Assembly (NCBI GenBank): GCA_017616955.1
Contig: JAFZXD010000221.1
Location: 1-6,585 of the forward strand
Direction of reading: 5' to 3'
DNA from: Eubacterium sp.
GTDB lineage: Bacteria; Bacillota; Clostridia; Lachnospirales; Lachnospiraceae
DNA length: 6,585 nt
Within the stretch, counting starts at the first letter, position 1, and every line of letters begins with the position of its first letter. Under the pieces are notes generated by a model. That model ran no database searches and was not told the origin of the DNA. It saw only the letters and a list, made by a program, of their open reading frames with translations. This document shows, one piece after another, positions 1-4,233 of this stretch. A program made the translations under genes and the position numbers.

Positions 1-417
1 ACGGAGATGAACAATCGATCCATAATCGGAAAGAGTTCTTTTTCAGATGTACAGATTGAAAATGAGATCAACAGTATGCTTGATCTGTATGGTAACTTAG
101 GACCGGGAATGATGGTTTCATATGACAGACTGGCATTTCGCGGTAAAGAAAATCCGGATTTTAGAGTGACATTCGATAAGAACATCAGATGGAGAAACAC
201 GGAGCTTGATTTGACGAAAGGAGGCTACGGAAATCCACTTCTGAGAAATGACGAAAGAATAATGGAAATCAAAATATCGGACGCAATGCCCATTGAGATA
301 GCTAGGATTCTCAGTGAGCTCCAAATATATAAGACCTCGTATTCGAAATACGGGAATGGCTATATCCAATTGCTAGAGAATGAGAGACATAAGAAAGGAA
401 TTAAGAAGTATGCGTGA
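1..417 (+). CDS. VTC-domain polyphosphate-polymerase-like protein, C-terminal part (5' end outside window)
   Basis: The reading frame is open from base 1 (Thr-Glu before the first ATG at 7), so this is the last ~138 residues of a longer protein; whole bacterial VTC-domain proteins are usually about 220-260 residues. Family knowledge: the VTC domain is a triphosphate-tunnel fold, and in yeast Vtc4 it makes polyphosphate from ATP. Visible family hallmarks, counted from the ATG at 7, are YDRLAF (39-44), the basic strand FRVTFDKNIRWR (52-63) whose Arg/Lys residues would line the tunnel, IMEIK at about 85-89 with the acidic residue expected near the metal site, and SYSKYGNGY near the C-terminus. 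The stop overlaps the next gene by 8 bases, which suggests translational coupling. The membership call is strong. Whether it makes polyphosphate or another polymer cannot be told, because the N-terminal tunnel residues lie outside the window. Confidence 0.85.
   Translation, partial: TEMNNRSIIGKSSFSDVQIENEINSMLDLYGNLGPGMMVSYDRLAFRGKENPDFRVTFDKNIRWRNTELDLTKGGYGNPLLRNDERIMEIKISDAMPIEIARILSELQIYKTSYSKYGNGYIQLLENERHKKGIKKYA
394..399 (+). promoter_or_regulatory. Ribosome binding site for the DUF4956 gene
   Basis: AAAGGA lies 10 bases before the ATG at 410, inside the end of the VTC gene. The alternative upstream ATG at 380 has no purine-rich site before it, so this site favours the start at 410. 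Confidence 0.55.
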
Positions 418-1090
418 TATTGTTTTAGGCACAATAATACAAAATGGAAGATTAACATTAGCAAGCTTTGCTGCAGCAACTTGCGTTTCACTTATATGTG
501 GTTTAGTAATTGCTGGTGCTTATATGTATAAGCATACATACAGTCAGAGTTTTATAATCAGTCTGGTACTGCTGCCCTGTGTAGTACAGATGATCATAAT
601 GCTTGTAAACGGTAACATAGGAACAGGAGTTGCAGTAGCCGGAGCATTTGGACTTGTAAGGTTCAGGTCTGCTGCAGGAAGAGGACAGGAGATAACAAGT
701 ATCTTCCTGACCATGGCCACCGGACTTGCGACCGGTATGGGATACATTACCCTGGCTCTTATCTTTGCAATCTTTATTTCAATAATCGGACTTGTACTGA
801 GACTTATGAACTTCGGTGGCAAGGACGAGGCTTCAAGAAATCTTAAAGTAACTATCCCTGAAGATCTTGATTTTGAAGGAAGATTCACAGAGATATTCGA
901 GAAATATCTGGACAGAAGTCAGCTTGTTCAGGTGAAGAGCTGTAATATGGGTACTATGTTCAAGCTTGATTATGAGATCATAATCAAACCTGCAATGAGT
1001 GTAAAAGAATTTTTGGATGAAATAAGAGAAAAGAACGGAAATCTGGAAATATTACTTTCCAGAGCTGAGGGACATCCTGATGAGTTATAA
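410..1090 (+). CDS. DUF4956 family multi-pass membrane protein
   Basis: This is a 226-residue integral membrane protein. Hydrophobic segments lie at about residues 17-38, 47-66, 95-113 and 114-130, followed by a soluble, charged C-terminal domain (about 140-226), probably cytosolic. Between the second and third segments is the family signature GAFGLVRFRSAAG (78-90; the RFR is 84-86), followed by Gln-Glu-Ile, typical of DUF4956. I start it at 410 because AAAGGA stands before it; an in-frame ATG at 380 would add 10 residues but has no good Shine-Dalgarno. It overlaps the VTC gene upstream by 8 bases and the lipoprotein gene downstream by 11 bases, so the three are almost surely co-transcribed and translationally coupled. 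DUF4956 genes often sit beside VTC-domain and CotH-type genes (family knowledge). Their biochemical role is unknown; a membrane partner or exporter for the VTC protein's product is only an inference. Confidence 0.85.
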   Translation: MRDIVLGTIIQNGRLTLASFAAATCVSLICGLVIAGAYMYKHTYSQSFIISLVLLPCVVQMIIMLVNGNIGTGVAVAGAFGLVRFRSAAGRGQEITSIFLTMATGLATGMGYITLALIFAIFISIIGLVLRLMNFGGKDEASRNLKVTIPEDLDFEGRFTEIFEKYLDRSQLVQVKSCNMGTMFKLDYEIIIKPAMSVKEFLDEIREKNGNLEILLSRAEGHPDEL

Positions 1091-2465
1091 GAAACATTTT
1101 AAGAACTTAATAATTCGAAAAGAAGCAACGGTTTTGTCTTGCTTATTGTCTGCAGCACTTCTTTTAACGGGATGTTCTGTAAATATGGCAGAGGCTACCG
1201 GCGGAAATGAATACTTTTCCGACCGTGACAGAAATGCCCTTATAGATGATAACAATGCTGTGGTAGTTGCATTTAACGGAGACAAAGCAGACATCGATTA
1301 TCGAGGCATGGATGAAACGTTAGCAAGGGTATCGACGGATGAAAAAGGTAAGATATCATTAAATATCAACAAAGAAGGGACATTTATTCTAAAGGGACAA
1401 AGTCCTTATGCCGAGATTCTTGTAGATACAGATAATTCAGCAAAGGTTGAACTTGTTTTGGATTCAGTTGATCTTACCGACAAAGACGGAGCAGTTTTAT
1501 TTGTAAAGAAGGCAGATAAAACATTTATCAATTGCGCTGTCAACAGTGTAAATAAATTCGCTGATACAGGTGATGATTATACCGATGAAACAGGCGCCAA
1601 TGCGGTTATATACAGTAGAGATGATGTTGTAATCCATGGCAGCGGAAAACTTGAAGTGACCGGTAATTATAAGTATGGAATCGTAGGTGAAAATGACATA
1701 AAGATTCTTAGCTGTGATCTTTCGGTTAAAGCGAAAAAGACAGCTATTACAGCAAACGATTCCCTCAGAATATCTGAAGGAAAGCTTACACTGGAATCGG
1801 GAACTGACGGACTTCATGTTGATGACGGATTCTTTTATGAGGAGAATTCTAACATCACTGTAAGTTGTGAAGATGATGCTGTTCATGCTACAACTGATCT
1901 AACCATAGGTGGTGGAGAACTAAATATAACAGGGTGCCGAGAAGGACTTGAAGGGCATAACATTTTAATTAACGGTGGAGATATAATGATAAACGCCATC
2001 GATGACACTATAAATGCTTATGGAGAAGGAGATGAACCCCCTTGCCTCACAGTCAAAGACGGAAACCTTACTCTGGTATCAGAGGGAGACTGTCTGGATT
2101 CAAATGGCGCAGTTATTATTGATGGAGGTAATCTGATCCTTTCCAGTAGTGCAATGGATGATGATGGTACCATAGATGCTGTGGGAGGCCTTATTCTGAA
2201 CGGGGGTACTCTTGTGGCAATGGGAAAATCTAAGGGGTCAGAGGTTGTAAGTGACAGTTCGAGACAAAATTTTATATATGCTGATACGGAACAGGTTATT
2301 CCTGCGGAATCAAAACTCAGAATAACCGATGGCAGTTCCAATGAGTTACTGTCTATAAATGCGATCAAAGATTACTCATCAGTGTTCTTCACAACCGGTG
2401 GATTAAAGAAAGGCACATACCATGTAATCATGGGTGAAAATGATGTGACAACAGATTTAAAATAA
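1080..2465 (+). CDS. Secreted lipoprotein with Cthe_2159-like carbohydrate-binding beta-helix
   Basis: This is a 461-residue protein with a lipoprotein signal peptide: basic N-terminus (residues 1-14), hydrophobic core (16-29) and lipobox LTGC with Cys32 as the likely lipidated residue. It should therefore be anchored on the outer face of the membrane. The mature part matches the Cthe_2159 carbohydrate-binding family. An N-terminal strand-rich part contains VELVLDSVDLTDKDG, then AVIYSRDDVVIHGSGKL, then a run of short repeats of the kind DGLHVDD (243-249), DDAVHATTDLTIGGGELNI, EGLEGHNILINGGDI and SNGAVIIDGGNLIL. These repeating Gly/Asp turns are expected of a right-handed parallel beta-helix with calcium-binding aspartates. 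The Clostridium thermocellum prototype is reported to bind acidic polysaccharide. A C-terminal beta-sandwich-like part follows (about 395-461). The start is supported by GAGGGA at 1067-1072, 7 bases upstream. It is the last gene of its operon. Binding to a specific sugar is not shown by the sequence. Confidence 0.85.
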   Translation: MSYKKHFKNLIIRKEATVLSCLLSAALLLTGCSVNMAEATGGNEYFSDRDRNALIDDNNAVVVAFNGDKADIDYRGMDETLARVSTDEKGKISLNINKEGTFILKGQSPYAEILVDTDNSAKVELVLDSVDLTDKDGAVLFVKKADKTFINCAVNSVNKFADTGDDYTDETGANAVIYSRDDVVIHGSGKLEVTGNYKYGIVGENDIKILSCDLSVKAKKTAITANDSLRISEGKLTLESGTDGLHVDDGFFYEENSNITVSCEDDAVHATTDLTIGGGELNITGCREGLEGHNILINGGDIMINAIDDTINAYGEGDEPPCLTVKDGNLTLVSEGDCLDSNGAVIIDGGNLILSSSAMDDDGTIDAVGGLILNGGTLVAMGKSKGSEVVSDSSRQNFIYADTEQVIPAESKLRITDGSSNELLSINAIKDYSSVFFTTGGLKKGTYHVIMGENDVTTDLK

Positions 2466-2485
2466 CATAGACATTATCCTCTTCG

Positions 2486-2529
2486 GCGTGGATCTTAGGG
2501 AACCGGCAACCCTTGGGTCCGCGCTTTTT
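2486..2529 (+). terminator. Long-stem Rho-independent terminator after the lipoprotein gene
   Basis: The left arm 2486-2500 pairs with 2510-2524 over 15 positions, with one T-T mismatch and three G-U wobble pairs, around a 9-base loop AACCGGCAA. Five T's follow at once (2525-2529). The wobble pairs work only in + strand RNA, so the structure belongs to the rightward transcript. It lies 20 bases after the lipoprotein stop and upstream of the next promoter, so it separates operons 1 and 2. Confidence 0.8.
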
Positions 2530-2556
2530 CGTTTGGAAAATGAACGGGTTTTTGTG

Positions 2557-2585
2557 TTGATTTTTAGTATTATACAAGTTAGAAT
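2557..2585 (+). promoter_or_regulatory. Sigma-A-type promoter for the carrier-protein operon
   Basis: TTGATT (2557-2562) and TAGAAT (2580-2585) are separated by exactly 17 bases, four and five of six matches to the TTGACA/TATAAT consensus. The predicted transcription start is near 2592, giving a leader of about 40 bases. The position just after a terminator and just before the carrier-protein gene supports it. Confidence 0.65.
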
Positions 2586-2618
2586 AAAATCAGATGCACG
2601 GGATATCTGTGACGAATG

Positions 2619-2625
2619 AAAGGGG
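2619..2625 (+). promoter_or_regulatory. Ribosome binding site deciding the carrier-protein start
   Basis: AAAGGGG sits 7 bases before ATG 2633. Of the four in-frame ATGs (2594, 2627, 2633, 2639), 2594 falls almost on the predicted transcription start and 2627 is only 1 base from this site, so 2633 is preferred. Confidence 0.6.
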
Positions 2626-2632
2626 TATGATT

Positions 2633-2878
2633 ATGGGGATGGATGAGGTAAGAAATGGTCTTACTGAATTGATAGGTGAAGTGATGCCCGAACTGAATAA
2701 CATAGATTACAGTAAGGATATCGTGTCGGAATATGGTGTCAATTCGATTTCAATCATAAGGCTTATAGTTGCTGCTGAGAAAAGGTTTGATATATCATTT
2801 ACGGATTATGAGCTCGCGTTGGCAGAGTATCTGACTTTTGACGATCTGACATCGGTTATTGCTGCTAAACTGAATTAG
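2633..2878 (+). CDS. Stand-alone acyl/peptidyl carrier protein
   Basis: This 81-residue protein has the size and pattern of a discrete carrier protein. There is a first amphipathic helix (about 3-19), a loop, then YGVNSISIIRLIVAAEKRF (34-52), where Ser38 is the expected 4'-phosphopantetheine attachment site at the start of the recognition helix, and then ISFTDYEL and YLTFDDLTSVI as the later helices. The usual Asp-Ser-Leu/Met is Asn-Ser-Ile here, which differs from the fatty-acid synthesis protein AcpP and is more like specialised or secondary-metabolism carriers. The start at 2633 is chosen from the AAAGGGG site; starting at 2594 would add 13 residues. The gene follows a good promoter and is 19 bases upstream of the next gene, so the two form an operon. 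No fab genes are nearby, so a role outside bulk fatty-acid synthesis is inferred. The cargo is unknown. Confidence 0.88.
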   Translation: MGMDEVRNGLTELIGEVMPELNNIDYSKDIVSEYGVNSISIIRLIVAAEKRFDISFTDYELALAEYLTFDDLTSVIAAKLN

Positions 2879-2883
2879 AATAA

Positions 2884-2890
2884 AAGGGGG
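2884..2890 (+). promoter_or_regulatory. Ribosome binding site deciding the start of the BtrH-like gene
   Basis: AAGGGGG is 7 bases before ATG 2898. A TTG codon at 2892 is in frame but only 1 base away, too close to be used. Confidence 0.6.
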
Positions 2891-2897
2891 ATTGCGT

Positions 2898-3965
2898 ATG
2901 GCTAGTGGAAAGAAAAGACTACCGGTAACCAGGAATCCGATCATTACTTCATGGCAGTGGCATGCTACGCTGTTCTCTATTCTGTCTGAAGATGAAAATG
3001 CAAAGAAGTGGATATACAGCAATTATATTCAGCTGAGATGTTACAATATAGAAGAGATATTTACGGGAGATGATATGCTCTTTACGGATATTATGCCGGG
3101 AAGCAGTTCTCTTATCGAATGTCCTTACCTTATAGCGTCACTTATGACGAAAGAACAGATATCGAGCTATTGCGGAGATATTATAGACTTCATAATCAAG
3201 ACTATCGATCTGGGTGGATATGTATATGTGGTTATTGATGAGGCGAAGATTCTAAGTCATATTGATGTCGGATATAAGTTCCCTCATGAGTTATTTATCT
3301 ACGGTTATGATATAGAAGGCGAAGGATTCTATGTCGGTGACTTTACATTTAAAGATAAGTATGCTCATAACAAGCTTTCCTTTGATGATGTCAGAAAAGG
3401 ATATGAAGTCATTTCCGCCGCTGAAGATCATATGTTTAAAGATGATTACAAAGGAACCAGAGGACTTTATGTTCTGTTTAAGAATACAAATGCAGTCTAC
3501 TATGATGTAGATACAACCCTTATCCGTGATACGCTTCGTGAGTATCTGAATTCTCAGGATACAAAGAATCACTTCCGCATGATGAGAAACCGTTTTAATG
3601 ATACAACATTCGGAGTAGAAGTATACGACCGGGTATATGACAGGGTAATGAAACAGTTATCTAAGGAAGAGAAGGATTACGATATCAGAGCACTTCATGT
3701 AATGTACGATCACAAGGTACTCATGTATGAGAGACTTAAGTATCTTATGGTACATGAATATCTGAATTATGATGAAGAGATTCTCACTACTTATGAGGAA
3801 GTTGTAAAGAATATCCTTGCAGCAAGAAATCTTTTGATAAAGATTTCCGTTAATGAAAATATGGAAGATTCTCAGAGATTTAAGAAGTATTTTACCACTG
3901 CGAAAGAAAAAGAAGTGGCAGTGCTTCTGGATGTTCTTTCGAGACTTGATCAGAGAGCCAAATAG
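2898..3965 (+). CDS. Carrier-protein-associated protein resembling the BtrH N-terminal / C39-like family
   Basis: This is a 355-residue soluble protein with no signal peptide or membrane span. Residues 1-195 have the outline of the BtrH N-terminal family, a papain/C39-like fold: an early segment SWQWHATLFSIL (18-29), then GGYVYVVIDE, then FPHELFIYGYDIEG with His130 and GYD at 136-138, then GDF with Asp148 and a KLSFDDVRKGYE segment. His130 and Asp148 could be the papain-like His/Asp pair. The first helix, where a cysteine nucleophile is expected, reads Trp-Gln-Trp-His (19-22); the cysteines at 48 and further on do not fit that place. Residues about 200-355 are charged and look all-helical, with DIRALHVMYDHKVLMYERL. 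BtrH itself moves an acyl group from a carrier protein onto an aminoglycoside, and the carrier gene directly upstream fits such a partnership, but substrate and activity here are inferred. I recognised the family by pattern only, so a wholly different family remains possible. Confidence 0.55.
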   Translation: MASGKKRLPVTRNPIITSWQWHATLFSILSEDENAKKWIYSNYIQLRCYNIEEIFTGDDMLFTDIMPGSSSLIECPYLIASLMTKEQISSYCGDIIDFIIKTIDLGGYVYVVIDEAKILSHIDVGYKFPHELFIYGYDIEGEGFYVGDFTFKDKYAHNKLSFDDVRKGYEVISAAEDHMFKDDYKGTRGLYVLFKNTNAVYYDVDTTLIRDTLREYLNSQDTKNHFRMMRNRFNDTTFGVEVYDRVYDRVMKQLSKEEKDYDIRALHVMYDHKVLMYERLKYLMVHEYLNYDEEILTTYEEVVKNILAARNLLIKISVNENMEDSQRFKKYFTTAKEKEVAVLLDVLSRLDQRAK

Positions 3966-3971
3966 ATATTT

Positions 3972-4002
3972 GACCCGGAGTTAAAGCTCCGGGTCTGTTT
4001 TT
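3972..4002 (+). terminator. Rho-independent terminator of the carrier-protein operon
   Basis: A perfect 9-bp stem (GACCCGGAG at 3972-3980 with CTCCGGGTC at 3987-3995) around loop TTAAAG is followed by TGTTTTT. It starts 7 bases after the stop codon of the BtrH-like gene. Confidence 0.93.
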
Positions 4003-4074
4003 GAAATGAGGTTAGTGTACTATAACCGTATTTGTACATATCTAATAAAGATTAGGATTTATAAGGCTTTTATT

Positions 4075-4091
4075 TGTTCACAAGTGACACA
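4075..4091 (+). promoter_or_regulatory. Imperfect inverted repeat overlapping the -35 box (possible operator)
   Basis: The core TCAC-AA-GTGA (4078-4087) is a perfect 4-bp dyad, and flanking TGT and CACA extend it with a one-base offset. It covers the -35 box, where a repressor would act. It loosely resembles the redox regulator Rex operator (TTGTGA...TCACAA type), but the spacing is shorter, so the identity is speculative. Confidence 0.25.
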
Positions 4092-4105
4092 TTTTATGTT
4101 ATTAT
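4077..4105 (+). promoter_or_regulatory. Promoter of the pyruvate:ferredoxin oxidoreductase gene
   Basis: TTCACA (4077-4082) and TATTAT (4100-4105) lie 17 bases apart, each matching five of six consensus bases. The predicted start near 4112 gives a leader of about 120 bases. A weaker second candidate is TTGTGT (4132-4137) with TAAAGT (4155-4160), also 17 apart. The strong codon bias of the gene fits a strong promoter. Confidence 0.6.
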
Positions 4106-4180
4106 TTTGGATAGCATTTTGCGCCTGTTTTTTGTGTGCTTTGATTGAAAGTTTTAAAGTGAGGAAAAATAGACGTGGCA

Positions 4181-4199
4181 GGTTCAAAGGTCTTGAACC
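4181..4199 (+). other. Hairpin in the 5' leader of the oxidoreductase gene
   Basis: GGTTCAA (4181-4187) and TTGAACC (4193-4199) form a perfect 7-bp stem with a 5-base loop, ending 18 bases before the ribosome binding site. No T-run follows, so it is not a terminator. It may stabilise the mRNA; this is inference. Confidence 0.5.
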
Positions 4200-4233
4200 C
4201 TATAAAAAGAATAATTTAGGAGGAATCACGAAA

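Noticed and set aside
544..888. 114-codon open frame on the minus strand
   Set aside because: It lies inside the DUF4956 gene, whose family signature and membrane segments are clear. The minus-strand product has no recognisable pattern.
1806..2220. Repeating Gly/Asp-rich units that could suggest DNA tandem repeats or a CRISPR-like array
   Set aside because: The periodicity is at protein level (beta-helix turns); the DNA units are not identical and have no regular spacer.
2018..2368. 116-codon open frame on the minus strand
   Set aside because: It is a shadow of the repetitive beta-helix coding region; Ser/Pro-rich translation with no domain pattern.
2501..2512. GGCAACCC in the intergenic hairpin as part of a SAM-type riboswitch
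   Set aside because: No multi-helix aptamer can be built around it, it sits just after a stop codon, and its arms form a plain hairpin followed by T's.
4016..4038. TGTAC / GTACA inverted repeat with 13-base spacing upstream of the oxidoreductase promoter
   Set aside because: The arms are only 5 bp in AT-rich DNA; chance is likely and no known operator fits.
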